Assembly (NCBI GenBank): GCA_036705565.1
Contig: JAUBUY010000021.1
DNA: 64,000 nt
Source of the DNA: Microcoleus sp036705565
GTDB lineage: Bacteria > Cyanobacteriota > Cyanobacteriia > Cyanobacteriales > Microcoleaceae
Reading direction: 5' to 3' (one strand)
This document shows positions 1 to 8,772 of this stretch, piece after piece; position 1 is the stretch's first letter, and each line of letters starts with the position of its first letter. The notes beneath the pieces were generated by a model. The model worked only from the letters and a program-made list of their open reading frames with translations. It was not told the DNA's origin and ran no database searches. The position numbers and the translations under genes were made by a program.

Positions 1-963
1 TACGGCAATCTAGGTTCCGACACCATCATCGGCGACTACGGCACTCAACTTGGCAGTAGTGTTGCGACATCTGAAGGCGATTTAATTTTCGGTAACGACA
101 CCGGCGATCTCATCGGCGGCGGTAGCGGTAACGATAGCATTTTTGCTGGCAAAGGTAATGACTTAGTTTACGGTGGCAAAGATAATGACCGGATTTGGGG
201 TGAACTCGGTGCCGACACCATTGTCGGGGATGAGGGGGATGATTCGCTTTATGGTGGGAAGCAAAACGAGTTAGTGTCGGATGTGGATGGCCGCGATTTG
301 CTATTTGGAGGAGATGGAAATGATTTTCTCAATGGTGGTGAGAGTTCCGATTCTCTGAGTGGGGGTTTTGGTAACGATACGCTTCGTGGAGGTAAGGATG
401 ATGATGTTGTACAGGGAGATGCGGGCGATGATTTGATTTACGGGGATGATGGCAACGATATTTTGTGCGGCGATGAAGGTAATGATACTATTTTTGGCGA
501 TTCCGGGGAAAATCGGCGAGGCGCTGTGGGTGAAAACGGTCAGCAAGACTGTATTAATGGTGGCAGTGGCGATGACTTGTTATACGGCAATGAAGGTCAA
601 GATACTATTAACGGTGATCGGGGTAATGACACCCTCCACGGAGGGAAAGATAGCGATATTCTCAATGGGGGTGCAGGGGATGACTGGCTGTTTGGTGATG
701 GGGGAGATGATACTTTGATTGGGGGTATGGGGAACGATCGCTTTGTGTTAAGCGCTAATAGTGGTATTGATACTATCCTCAATTTTTCTGTAGGAAGTGA
801 TAAGTTTGTTCTGGCTGGTGGCTTGAGTTTTGAGGCTTTGCAAATTAATTCGACTGCCAATAGCACACTGCTACAAGTTGCGGCGACTGGGGAGGTTTTG
901 GCTCAGGTTTTTGGCGCTGATAATACTATTACTTCTCTGGATTTTATGACTCTTTCGACTTAA
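1..963 (+). CDS. RTX-type calcium-binding repeat protein, 5' end outside window
   Basis: The reading frame is open from base 1 and ends with TAA at 961-963, so only the last 320 residues are seen. They consist largely of glycine- and aspartate-rich nonapeptides of the GGxGxDxLx type (for example GGDGNDFLNGG, YGDDGNDILCG), which in RTX proteins fold into a parallel beta-roll that binds Ca2+ outside the cell. The last ~80 residues leave the repeat and contain a GNDRFVLS...GIDTILNFSVGSDKFVL segment, the usual C-terminal cap of cyanobacterial repeat proteins of this kind. Such proteins are normally exported by a type I system through an uncleaved C-terminal signal (family knowledge). No secretion genes are present here. 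The function of the missing N-terminal part is unknown, so no specific role (adhesin, enzyme, S-layer) can be given. Confidence 0.9.
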   Translation, partial: YGNLGSDTIIGDYGTQLGSSVATSEGDLIFGNDTGDLIGGGSGNDSIFAGKGNDLVYGGKDNDRIWGELGADTIVGDEGDDSLYGGKQNELVSDVDGRDLLFGGDGNDFLNGGESSDSLSGGFGNDTLRGGKDDDVVQGDAGDDLIYGDDGNDILCGDEGNDTIFGDSGENRRGAVGENGQQDCINGGSGDDLLYGNEGQDTINGDRGNDTLHGGKDSDILNGGAGDDWLFGDGGDDTLIGGMGNDRFVLSANSGIDTILNFSVGSDKFVLAGGLSFEALQINSTANSTLLQVAATGEVLAQVFGADNTITSLDFMTLST

Positions 964-1011
964 GACAATTCTCACAAAAAACAGCGTGTAGGGTTCCATT
1001 CACACAGCACC

Positions 1012-1569
1012 TTACCGCTGTTCATTCAAAAATTCTAATCCTAAAAAAATAGCTGCGATGCTTCCTGCTACACAAATTTCTCGGTTTTTTATTTTCAACA
1101 AAACTTCGGTAAGTGGGATTAAAACTACTTCAATATCTTCTGTAATATCTAATTGTATTTGGCTGGCAAGCTTGACATTTTTAGCAAAGTATAGGTAGAT
1201 AGAATTGGTGTCTTTTACGGGGTTATCATATAAGGTTGCTAGTTCCAAAATTTCTTCAGCAACATATCCCGTTTCTTCGGCAAGTTCTCTGGCGGCTGCC
1301 GATTTGCCGCTCTCTTCAGCAGGATTGAAAGATCCAGCAGGCAGTTCCAGCAAAATTTCGCCTACTCCGTGCCTGTATTGGCGCACTAATAAAAGTTCTT
1401 GCTGCTCTGTCGTGGCAAATACGAGGGCGATGTTGGGTCGGACATTAACAAAAAAGTCGTCTATAATTTGTCCGCTTGGCAATTCTATTTCATCTTGTCT
1501 AACCTGACACCACTTGTTGTTAAGAACGAAGCGCGATCGCAATAATTTCCATTTAGTTAAATTTTTCAT
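1012..1569 (-). CDS. NUDIX hydrolase, ADP-ribose pyrophosphatase-like
   Basis: A 185-aa protein of normal size for the ADP-ribose pyrophosphatase branch of NUDIX hydrolases, which cleave nucleoside diphosphates linked to another group. The NUDIX box is visible around residues 78-101 (LPAGSFNPAEE...ARELAEETGY); the REXXEE core that binds Mg2+ is intact, with one extra residue between the leading Gly and the first Glu compared with the strict consensus. The upstream VRQYRHGVGEILLELPAG is typical of ADPRase/NudF-like enzymes. The substrate is inferred from this similarity only. It converges with the RTX gene and is divergent from the AMIN gene, so it is probably transcribed alone. The ATG at 1569 is used; no strong Shine-Dalgarno is seen. 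Confidence 0.9.
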   Translation of the reverse strand: MKNLTKWKLLRSRFVLNNKWCQVRQDEIELPSGQIIDDFFVNVRPNIALVFATTEQQELLLVRQYRHGVGEILLELPAGSFNPAEESGKSAAARELAEETGYVAEEILELATLYDNPVKDTNSIYLYFAKNVKLASQIQLDITEDIEVVLIPLTEVLLKIKNREICVAGSIAAIFLGLEFLNEQR

Positions 1570-1659
1570 ATCGCAATAATGTTAAACTTTCAGCGTTATC
1601 CGAAGGCAAAATTTTCCCATCCATAATCTATTTCAGATCAAAAATTTCACCCAGCAGCC

Positions 1660-2985
1660 ATGCCATACAAAAAATTACCACGAAAATTTTGGGAAGACTT
1701 ACAAAAATTGACTGTTAATTATCTAGCACCCGGATTGTTTGCGATCGAGTCACTGAGTCTGAGTCTAGCAGTCGTTGCCGCAGTTGCAGCAGTGCCAGCA
1801 ACACTGGAACCAGCAAATGCTTCTACAGTCACAAGTTGGAAATTCGATCCGGCGACAAATCAGCTAGAAATTACTCTCCCAGAGGGAACAACCCCCAGAT
1901 ATTCTCTACTCAATCCGTCTCAGATTGCTGTGGATTTGCCCAATACTGAGATCGGAGTAGATACAACTCAGCTATACCCGCAAGGCAGAGTGCGTTCTGT
2001 GGAAGTGAGTCAACTTCAACCGGGAACGGCGAGAATTCTGGTCAATTTGGCTCCTGGAGTCGGTTTCAGCGCGGGGAAAGTTCAATTCCAAAGAAGCGGG
2101 TTAGAAAATCGCTGGGTGTTGCGTCCTTCGATCGAACCGACTCGAATTATGGAAACTCCCGAAACTCAACCCCAGCCTGCCATACAAGTACCGCAAAACC
2201 AGCGGCTGACAGATTCCAACTCAACTGCTGCCCCAGAGGTCGATCGACCTGAGCCTCCTACTTCCCCGAATCCCGCTACAAATTATTCGCAGCCGCCAAC
2301 TCCCAATGACCAAATCCGGCCGCTAAGAGTGCCTTTAGTCAATGTTCGCCTTGACGAACGCCGTGGGGTACAAGCTGCTGCTCTACCCCGCCTAGATCCT
2401 CAAATAACGGCTGCTGCACCCCAACAGCGGACGCTTACTTTTGGTGAACCGCTTCCTGGGGGACGATCGAATGCTCCTTTGCAGGCTGCGACTGGGGCGA
2501 ATGTCTTGTTGCCGGCGGGCACGGAGCTGAGTTTACTATACCCGGGCGATCGGGCTTTGCGGCTGCAAGCGAAGCCCAGCCAAGAGGAAGTGCTGCTGCT
2601 GCAAGGGGGAATTTTCGACAGTCGCGGCAATACGATCGTACCTGCTAATACGCCGGTCATCGGTCGGTTTGAAACGACCAACCTCGGCAGTCGATTTGTG
2701 GTCGAAGCTATTAGTCTCAACGGCCGCAATATTCCTCTGTTGGCTCGCTCAGAACCCGTGGGAGGCCGCCGACAACAGCCTTCCGATCGCAGTTTGTTGC
2801 GAAATACTGGTATTGGTGGCTTAGCTTTGTTCTTGCTGAGCGGCTTTTCCGGTGTCGGTTTGTTGGCGGGAGCAGCAGGTGGTGTTGCTACAACTTACGT
2901 GGCTGCTCCTCAACCTGCTACGATTCAACCCGGCCAAATTTTTCAAGTTCAGTTAACGGAAGATTTGCCCCAGTTTGGTTTTTGA
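1660..2985 (+). CDS. AMIN-domain envelope protein with C-terminal TrbI/VirB10-like region
   Basis: 441 residues. A hydrophobic stretch near residues 25-52 looks like a signal or anchor sequence. An AMIN domain follows (about 56-155: SWKFDPATNQLEITLPEG, QIAVDLPN, RILVNLAPG), a beta-sandwich that in other proteins binds peptidoglycan or targets periplasmic machines such as AmiC and PilQ. Residues 160-235 form a proline/glutamine-rich linker. Residues ~280-365 (LPAGTELSLLYPG...ANTPVIGRFE) resemble the beta-rich C-terminal region of TrbI/VirB10-type proteins, and a Gly/Ala-rich hydrophobic segment lies at ~380-415. This suggests a periplasmic envelope protein bound to the wall; the exact role is unknown. 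It stands alone between the NUDIX gene and the minus-strand DUF3172 gene. Confidence 0.8.
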   Translation: MPYKKLPRKFWEDLQKLTVNYLAPGLFAIESLSLSLAVVAAVAAVPATLEPANASTVTSWKFDPATNQLEITLPEGTTPRYSLLNPSQIAVDLPNTEIGVDTTQLYPQGRVRSVEVSQLQPGTARILVNLAPGVGFSAGKVQFQRSGLENRWVLRPSIEPTRIMETPETQPQPAIQVPQNQRLTDSNSTAAPEVDRPEPPTSPNPATNYSQPPTPNDQIRPLRVPLVNVRLDERRGVQAAALPRLDPQITAAAPQQRTLTFGEPLPGGRSNAPLQAATGANVLLPAGTELSLLYPGDRALRLQAKPSQEEVLLLQGGIFDSRGNTIVPANTPVIGRFETTNLGSRFVVEAISLNGRNIPLLARSEPVGGRRQQPSDRSLLRNTGIGGLALFLLSGFSGVGLLAGAAGGVATTYVAAPQPATIQPGQIFQVQLTEDLPQFGF

Positions 2986-3094
2986 AGCCAGAAGGAGTTT
3001 TCCATTCTCTGAAATAAAGTAGGGACTTAGGCTTTGCCTAAATCCCTACCCCATATCTGTAATTGACTCAACTGAAAACCGCTATATCGGCGAT

Positions 3095-3697
3095 TTAGAA
3101 ATTTTGACCTTCACTGGTTGGAGCTATCGAACCCGGTTGGTTGAGGAACAGGTTTTTAGCGCCGTCATTTTGGTAGATACAGTTAATTTCGGGTTGAGCT
3201 TCCAAGGGGCCGGTGAAGCCAAAGGTGTTCATGCGATTTTTGCAATCGCGCACTTGGTCTTGGCTGATGAGTTTTCTTTGTTCGAGAATTGCCCAGTTAT
3301 TGGTTCGCAGGACGCATCCGGGGCGCATACTCGGCTGCGAGATGTAGACGTTGAAGGGGTTGAGGGTGACGTAGAGGCGCATATCTGTCACCATCGCGCT
3401 TGCTCCAAACTGCACGCAAAGTTCTGGGTTCGGGGCGCTGCGATCGATAAATTCGCGGGAGGCTACGTTCTCTGGGCTAATTGTAGCTGTGGAGCTAAAG
3501 GCAATGCCAATGCCAATTCCCAGAATAAAGACGGCTGTTAAAATCCCTAGGGTGGCGGAATTGAGGAAAGAGGGTTTACCGGACTGAGGTTGACGCCGCG
3601 ACTGTCCGCCAAAGGAGCCTGGGTAGTCGGAGTCTTCATCTGCTCGGGATGGGTCGCCGCTGAATCTGTCGTTGTAGGATTTAGGTTTGCGTTTCAT
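3095..3697 (-). CDS. DUF3172 family membrane-anchored protein
   Basis: A 200-aa protein with a charged, low-complexity cytoplasmic N-terminus (1-48), one transmembrane helix (about 49-68, LGILTAVFILGIGIGIAF) and a ~130-residue soluble region containing SAPNPELCVQFGASAMVTDMR and RPGCVLRTNNWAILEQRKLI. I recognise this as the cyanobacterial family DUF3172, whose function is unknown. The three conserved-looking cysteines (PELC, PGC, INC) in the extracytoplasmic part could form disulfides (inference). The gene converges on the AMIN gene and is divergent from clpS, with about 290 bp in between. The ATG at 3697 fits the family N-terminus. Confidence 0.75.
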   Translation of the reverse strand: MKRKPKSYNDRFSGDPSRADEDSDYPGSFGGQSRRQPQSGKPSFLNSATLGILTAVFILGIGIGIAFSSTATISPENVASREFIDRSAPNPELCVQFGASAMVTDMRLYVTLNPFNVYISQPSMRPGCVLRTNNWAILEQRKLISQDQVRDCKNRMNTFGFTGPLEAQPEINCIYQNDGAKNLFLNQPGSIAPTSEGQNF

Positions 3698-3973
3698 ATA
3701 ATGTTCGTTCCCTCAGTTCTGGAGACTCAACAGGTAGTAGTTTGTTATTTTTAACCGATCGCGCCTTTCTAATATTATGGCGCTAGGAAGGTGGTTGCCC
3801 AGGGCCCAGGACACGCCCTGTGGGTTTGGTGTTGGGTTCACAGCTTGCGATCGACCAAGGGGCTGCCTTGTCTGAATTTTCAGATTTCAATAAAATAGCT
3901 GAAAGTGAGATAGTCTTGCACAGCGGAGGAATCCGGCTCAAGATTGTTGACAAATTTTAACATTTTACAAGTC

Positions 3974-3980
3974 AGGAGGT
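3974..3980 (+). promoter_or_regulatory. strong Shine-Dalgarno that sets the clpS start
   Basis: AGGAGGT at 3974-3980 lies eight bases before a GTG at 3989. The longer open frame beginning at 3944 has no such signal and would have this Shine-Dalgarno inside the gene, so GTG 3989 is chosen. Confidence 0.75.
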
Positions 3981-3988
3981 ATAGATTA

Positions 3989-4270
3989 GTGTCTGTCGAA
4001 ATTATTCAAAAGCCTTCCACAGTCCGCAAGCTTGCACCACGCTACCGCGTTCTGCTGCACAATGATGATTTCAATCCTATGGAGTACGTGGTGCAGACTT
4101 TGATGGCGACGGTACCGAGTCTGACTCAGCCACAGGCGGTAAATGTGATGATGGAAGCCCATACTAACGGGATGGGATTGGTGATTGTTTGCGCTCTCGA
4201 ACACGCTGAGTTTTACGCTGAAACGCTCAATAATCACGGATTGAGCAGCAGCATCGAACCTGACGATTAG
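3989..4270 (+). CDS. clpS: ATP-dependent Clp protease adaptor ClpS
   Basis: A 93-aa protein that delivers N-degron substrates to ClpC/ClpAP-type proteases in the cytoplasm. The substrate-pocket signature HNDDFNP is at residues 24-30, followed by Met31 and by His58 in MMEAHTNG, matching the residues that bind a bulky N-terminal amino acid in characterised ClpS. The C-terminal CALEHAEFYAETL helix is also typical. The start is the GTG at 3989, placed by a strong AGGAGGT. A perfect 18-bp hairpin follows ~65 bp after the stop, so it is probably a single-gene unit. Cyanobacteria often have two ClpS paralogues; which one this is cannot be told from the window. Confidence 0.93.
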   Translation: MSVEIIQKPSTVRKLAPRYRVLLHNDDFNPMEYVVQTLMATVPSLTQPQAVNVMMEAHTNGMGLVIVCALEHAEFYAETLNNHGLSSSIEPDD

Positions 4271-4334
4271 AACCTGACGGTACTGCAACGGATTCGCCCA
4301 GCCGATTTCCGACTTATACCGTCAACCCTCATAC

Positions 4335-4375
4335 ATACCAAAAAGCCAAGGGTTAGGCCCTTGGCTTTTTGGTAT
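4335..4375. terminator. bidirectional rho-independent terminator
   Basis: An 18-bp perfect inverted repeat (4335-4352 with 4358-4375) with a 5-nt loop; the arms carry an A5 run and a T5 run. It sits between clpS (+) and the RNA-binding protein gene (-), so it can end both convergent transcripts. Confidence 0.85.
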
Positions 4376-4501
4376 ATTTAATCGGGTAGATATGGAAATT
4401 TGAAGAGCATAGATTTTTCGGAACGACCGGAAGTGGTTCGGAGCTAGGTGAGCTCTGGCGCCAATTTCAACTCTCCAATCTCAAATCTTTCTCAGAGGAA
4501 A

Positions 4502-4831
4502 TTAATAACGTCCTCCGCCGCCGCCCCCTCCGCGAGCAAATTTTCCAGGGCCACCGCCGCCCCGGTTGCCGCCACCCCGGCCTTCATCTTCGCGGGGTTT
4601 AGCTTTGTTAACTTTGAGGTCGCGACCCATCCACTCTGCTCCGTCGAGAGCGCTAATGGCTGCATCTTCTTCTGCATCTGTGGACATTTCTACAAAACCG
4701 AAGCCGCGGGGGCGACTGGTTTCTCTGTCGGTAGGTAGATGTACTCGCTTAACGGTTCCGTATTCGGCGAAGACGGTGGTGATGTCTTCTTGGGTAACTT
4801 GGTAGGATAAGTTACCGACGTATATCGACAT
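4502..4831 (-). CDS. RNA-binding protein, single RRM with Gly-rich tail (Rbp family)
   Basis: 109 residues from the ATG at 4831. One RNA-recognition motif: RNP2 IYVGNL at 3-8 and RNP1 RGFGFVEM at 42-49, followed from about residue 85 by a glycine/arginine-rich tail. This is the architecture of cyanobacterial Rbp proteins, several of which are cold-induced and bind RNA or thylakoid-associated mRNAs (family knowledge). A longer frame adds five residues upstream (MELFL), but MSIYVGNL is the family N-terminus and GGAG lies 11 nt before it. The ~170-bp leader region 4832-5010 has no gene; Rbp genes often have long regulated 5' leaders, which I cannot prove here. A shared terminator lies downstream. 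Confidence 0.9.
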   Translation of the reverse strand: MSIYVGNLSYQVTQEDITTVFAEYGTVKRVHLPTDRETSRPRGFGFVEMSTDAEEDAAISALDGAEWMGRDLKVNKAKPREDEGRGGGNRGGGGPGKFARGGGGGGGRY

Positions 4832-5118
4832 GAGGAATAACTCCAAAATTTAGACAGTGCGAAGATTTCAGTTTCGGAGAGTCCCCTGCCGATACAGAAG
4901 GGCAAGTTTTTAGACAATTCTGTAGCAATGAACAAAGCCTGCAACTGAATCTGATTCACACTTGATACTTTAACATAGAATAGAGTCTTTTGAGTAGGTT
5001 TCAGGAGTTAATTAAGTTGTTCTAATTAAAGGTAAAACTTTTAGGGTATTCAGAAACCTGGTCGATCGGTGTGATGTTTTGCCTGCAGTGGAAGCAGAGA
5101 AAGTTATGCCGCGCCCTC

Positions 5119-6396
5119 TCATCGCAGGAAAGATACATCCACCTTGCCAAAGTTGGTACTCAAAGCTAGGTTTACGTTTTCCAGGGCTTTGACTAACCAG
5201 ACTACGCCTTCTCGAGTACTGCATTCGTAGTGACCGAACAAAATTGCCAGCCGCTTTTCTAGGTAGGGCTTGACTTTGCCGCAAATTAGTACGATTTTCA
5301 GCAGCAAACCTGTGGTTTGGGTGGGACCGAGGTTTGAGATCAAGTCGATGAAGACAAAGTGGTTGGGCCGCACAGGACTCTCTACTACTAAAAAGTTCAA
5401 TAACTGGCTGCAAGTTCTGATCATTAAAAATTCATTAAACTTCTGATCGTCGCTGTGGGGCAGGGTATTTTGTAGTTGCTTATACAATTTTTCGTTAAAG
5501 AGACGTTTGCCGTAGCGATCGTCGGTGACAGAAGAAATCAGGTATTCGTACAAGTCGTCTTTAAAGGAGCGGTAGGACTGATTTGTGCTGGCGTTCGCCG
5601 TGAAACGGCCCGCTAGCTGTCTGTAGGTATCTGCTCCTTCTACTTTTCCGACAAATTGCTTGAGGGCAAAGAATAGTTCCGGGTCGGTCAACAGGGTCGG
5701 ATTTTTTATAGGTTGTATACTTCTTTTGAAGACAATTGAGGTTTCCCGACGCGCTGTTTGGGCTTTTCTCACTTGGTGAGCAACATACTGGGAGAGGTTG
5801 ATCTCAAATTGCTGCTGCTTTTGAGCTTGGATTTTTTTAATGATTTTTTGCTGTTCGTAGCTGCTGTCGTCGCTGAGCAGGCAGTGTTTGTACAGGTAAG
5901 GGTAGCGGGGAATTAAGGTTCCGAGGGCGAGGGTAGCAGGGGTTTTGCTGCTGCTATCTTCATTGTTGTGAGTTATGACTTTGGCTAAACGTTGGAGGGT
6001 GAGGTACTGTTCGCTTTCGGTAAATTGATTTACTAATTGGGGGATGGAGCCTCGCCCCCGCGATCTATGGTATCCAAATAAGATTTTGGGTGCTTCTTCA
6101 AACAGAGCGATCAATTCAGGGATGGCTGCTTGCTTGCTGGGGTAGGTTTGCCAGCGGTTGATCAGGATGTGGCAGCAGCGGTTGAGAATGTATTTGAATT
6201 CTTGTTCGGCGTGTTTTGAGGCTGCTATTTTTTCGAGTGCTTCGGCGATCGAGCGATCGGGATATCCGGTACCCTGGATAAACAAAGTGCGAAAGCGGCT
6301 GATGAGTTCGGCAGGCTGCTCTCGTTGTACCAACTCCAGCCAGTGCTTGTAAAGTAGCTGTTCTTCTTCGTGGCTTTGTCTGTTGTAGTCGTTCAC
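5119..6396 (-). CDS. conserved hypothetical protein, 425 aa
   Basis: I do not recognise a named domain. The protein is soluble-looking, rich in Gln, Leu, Arg and Tyr, and predicted largely helical by eye: for example LYKHWLELVQREQPAELISRFRTLFI near the N-terminus, a Gln-rich helical segment around residues 185-215, and SYRSFKDDLYEYLISSV in the middle. No signal peptide or membrane helix is evident. The C-terminal half contains hydrophobic helices (SQLLNFLVVESPVRPNHFVFIDLISNLG). It is transcribed alone, divergent from murF. Codon use and HIP1 content resemble the neighbours, so recent transfer is not indicated. It looks like a core cyanobacterial gene of unknown function. Confidence 0.75.
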   Translation of the reverse strand: MNDYNRQSHEEEQLLYKHWLELVQREQPAELISRFRTLFIQGTGYPDRSIAEALEKIAASKHAEQEFKYILNRCCHILINRWQTYPSKQAAIPELIALFEEAPKILFGYHRSRGRGSIPQLVNQFTESEQYLTLQRLAKVITHNNEDSSSKTPATLALGTLIPRYPYLYKHCLLSDDSSYEQQKIIKKIQAQKQQQFEINLSQYVAHQVRKAQTARRETSIVFKRSIQPIKNPTLLTDPELFFALKQFVGKVEGADTYRQLAGRFTANASTNQSYRSFKDDLYEYLISSVTDDRYGKRLFNEKLYKQLQNTLPHSDDQKFNEFLMIRTCSQLLNFLVVESPVRPNHFVFIDLISNLGPTQTTGLLLKIVLICGKVKPYLEKRLAILFGHYECSTREGVVWLVKALENVNLALSTNFGKVDVSFLR

Positions 6397-6804
6397 TGTG
6401 GATTAACCCTCCGAGGCTGGGGCAGGAGCTTTCAGCGCTATTATTTTGATGAATTGGCAAATGAATCGCAATAATTGAGTCAACCGAGCTTCTCGCCGGC
6501 GGAGACTTATGGGTAGAAGCGGTCAGCAGCTTATGCCGATCGATATTTTTTGCTTAGTTAAACTATTTATCAACACCAGCATGACATGAATTGTTGGTAA
6601 TTAGCAAGGCCTTAAATACCATCGACTGTGTAAAGTATTGGTAAAGATCGTGGGTGGGTACGGGATAATTTTTTGGTGAACCGACGATTTAGTATTAGGA
6701 TGATCGAGGTCAATCCCGATCCGCCGCCCGCTGTTAGTTAAATTTGAGGTTGGGCGAGGTAGAATTAGCTGTGAAAATAATTATTTTAAATGTGAGTGCT
6801 GGTT
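6397..6804. other. divergent promoter region, no gene seen
   Basis: About 400 bp between the start of the 425-aa gene (-) and murF (+). It must hold both promoters. I see AT-rich stretches but no motif good enough to name, and no repeat element. Confidence 0.4.
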
Positions 6805-8187
6805 ATGGTTTGTCGCGTAAGTATCGCCCAACTTGCTGAAATTTTAACTGTACCTTTGCCTACTGTGTCTGAAGGCGTTTTGACAGTTGTAGGGACAGGT
6901 ATTGCCACAGATACGCGCACTCTTGAGGGGGGTGAAGTATTTTTGGCGCTGCGGGGAGACAATTTTGACGGCCATCAATTTGTGGCAAAAGCCAGGGATT
7001 TGGGGGCGATTGCCGCGATTGTCGATCGACATTGGCAAGAGGAATTGCCTAATTTTCCGCTGTTGCGCGTTGACGATACTTTAAAAGCTTACCAGTCGAT
7101 CGCCCGTTGGTGGCGTGACCAATTCAGTATACCTATAGTTGCTGTTACTGGGTCTGTAGGTAAAACTACTGTTAAAGAGTTAATTGCAGCGGTTTTGTCA
7201 ACGAGTGGAAATGTTCTTAAAACTCAATATAACTACAACAATGAAATTGGAGTACCGAAAACTCTGTTGGAGCTTTCATCGACACACAATTATGCTGTAA
7301 TCGAAATGGGAATGCGCGGGAGTGGCGAAATTGCGCTGCTGTCGCAAATTGCGCGTCCTACTATTGCGGTAATTACTAATGTAGGAACGGCACATATCGG
7401 GCGATTAGGTTCCGAAGAGGCGATCGCCCAAGCTAAGTGCGAACTTTTAGCCGAAATGCCTGCTGATAGCATTGCTATTCTAAATCACGATTGTAACAGA
7501 TTAATCGCAACTGCGACCGAAGTTTGGCAGGGAAAAACTTTAAGTTACGGTTTAGAAGGCGGGGATTTGTGCGGAGAATTGCTCAACAATGATACAATAC
7601 TTATAGATGGTATAGAATTACCATTACCGCTGCCGGGACGGCACAATGCTGTAAACTATTTGGCGGCTTTGTCGGTAGGGAAAGTGTTAGGTATTGATTG
7701 GGAAGTTTTAAAGCAAGGTTTGTCTGTGCAGTTACCGGATGGAAGGGCGCGCCGTTACGATTTGCCGCAGGATATTGTGATTCTGGATGAGACTTACAAT
7801 GCTGGTTTGGAGTCGATGTTGGCGGCCCTGAGACTGTTAGCAGATACTCCAGGAAAGCGCCGGATTGCGGTGTTGGGAACGATGAAGGAATTGGGCGACA
7901 GGGCGATCGAATTTCACCGACAAGTGGGAATGGCGGCGCGAGAGTTGAATCTGGATGCTTTGTTTGTTTTTGCTGATTTTGAGGAAGCAGCGGCGATGGC
8001 CGCGGGCGCGGCGGGTTTGCCTTTTGTGGAGATAGGAGATATTACAGCCAAGGATGGGCGGGAAGATTTAGCAAAGCGGTTGTTGGGATTTGTCGAAAAG
8101 GGCGATCGGATTTTATTTAAGGCTTCTCATTCGGTTGAGTTAAATCGAGTTGTGGAGAAGTTTAGGGCAGATTTTGCGGGGGAGTAA
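6805..8187 (+). CDS. murF: UDP-N-acetylmuramoyl-tripeptide--D-alanyl-D-alanine ligase
   Basis: MurF adds D-Ala-D-Ala to UDP-MurNAc-tripeptide, the last cytoplasmic step in building the peptidoglycan stem peptide, using ATP. The 460-aa protein has the Mur ligase order: an N-terminal UDP-binding domain (residues 1-105, with ATDTRTLEGGEVFLALRG), the ATPase domain with P-loop TGSVGKTT at 115-122 and NYNNEIGVP near 142, and the C-terminal domain with DETYNAGLESM. A GTG at 6796 would add three residues; the ATG at 6805 gives a more normal N-terminus, but neither has a clear Shine-Dalgarno. It stands alone rather than in a mur cluster, which is common in cyanobacteria. Confidence 0.95.
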   Translation: MVCRVSIAQLAEILTVPLPTVSEGVLTVVGTGIATDTRTLEGGEVFLALRGDNFDGHQFVAKARDLGAIAAIVDRHWQEELPNFPLLRVDDTLKAYQSIARWWRDQFSIPIVAVTGSVGKTTVKELIAAVLSTSGNVLKTQYNYNNEIGVPKTLLELSSTHNYAVIEMGMRGSGEIALLSQIARPTIAVITNVGTAHIGRLGSEEAIAQAKCELLAEMPADSIAILNHDCNRLIATATEVWQGKTLSYGLEGGDLCGELLNNDTILIDGIELPLPLPGRHNAVNYLAALSVGKVLGIDWEVLKQGLSVQLPDGRARRYDLPQDIVILDETYNAGLESMLAALRLLADTPGKRRIAVLGTMKELGDRAIEFHRQVGMAARELNLDALFVFADFEEAAAMAAGAAGLPFVEIGDITAKDGREDLAKRLLGFVEKGDRILFKASHSVELNRVVEKFRADFAGE

Positions 8188-8310
8188 TAGAAAAGAAATT
8201 TTGGGGATTTGAAATTATGCGATCGCTTCTAGTCGATCGCCGCCTCAAACTCACGTTTCGATCGTTGATGCGTAGGGTAAGATGCCCATCTGCACCTAAG
8301 TCCCGATGCC

Positions 8311-8745
8311 TCAATATTTTGATAGCCCTCTGGCCTCGATTTCGATATCGGGATCGATCTCAATTATTGAAATTTTGGCATTTTCAACTACTGTATTTCC
8401 GAGCATTGTATTGTGCATTGCCTCAAACTTAGATTCATCCTTAGCAATTCGTTCGTAGTGCAAAATTACGTGATAACGCTTTTCAATTGGCTCTCCAGAA
8501 TCCGAAATTTCCACCGCATCCCAATCTATATTTTGAGAGTCTTCCGCTTGCTGGCGGTAGCGAGATGCTAAATTTTCCAGGGCGATCGCGATCGCGTGTT
8601 CTTTCGTTTGTCCGTAAAAATTCATGGTATCATCAGGGCGATCGCTCAGAGATGACGAAATCTGACAAAGATACTGCCCGTTTGATTGAGCGCAAACGTC
8701 GATCGCAATTGTACCAGCAGTGCGATCGGGATTTATTTGAGTCAT
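8311..8745 (-). CDS. hypothetical protein, 144 aa
   Basis: A small soluble protein without a recognised domain. Visible features: GTIAIDVCAQSNGQYLCQISSS near the N-terminus and EHAIAIALENLASRYRQQAEDSQNIDWDAVE in the middle, consistent with an alternating beta/alpha fold. Composition and HIP1 content match the genome. It converges with murF and lies next to a repeat-filled spacer. Because the frame is long, has a sensible ATG and is not a shadow of another gene, it is probably real; its function is unknown. Confidence 0.6.
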   Translation of the reverse strand: MTQINPDRTAGTIAIDVCAQSNGQYLCQISSSLSDRPDDTMNFYGQTKEHAIAIALENLASRYRQQAEDSQNIDWDAVEISDSGEPIEKRYHVILHYERIAKDESKFEAMHNTMLGNTVVENAKISIIEIDPDIEIEARGLSKY

Positions 8746-8772
8746 AAGCTGTTCGGCATTTAAAAGACGATA

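Noticed and set aside
301..866. Minus-strand open frames within the RTX repeat gene
   Set aside because: They arise from the repetitive codon pattern of the Gly/Asp nonapeptides; the plus-strand product is a clear RTX protein.
8217..8747. Plus-strand small frames overlapping the 144-aa minus-strand gene
   Set aside because: No recognisable domain or ribosome-binding site; composition looks like the reverse of the minus-strand gene.
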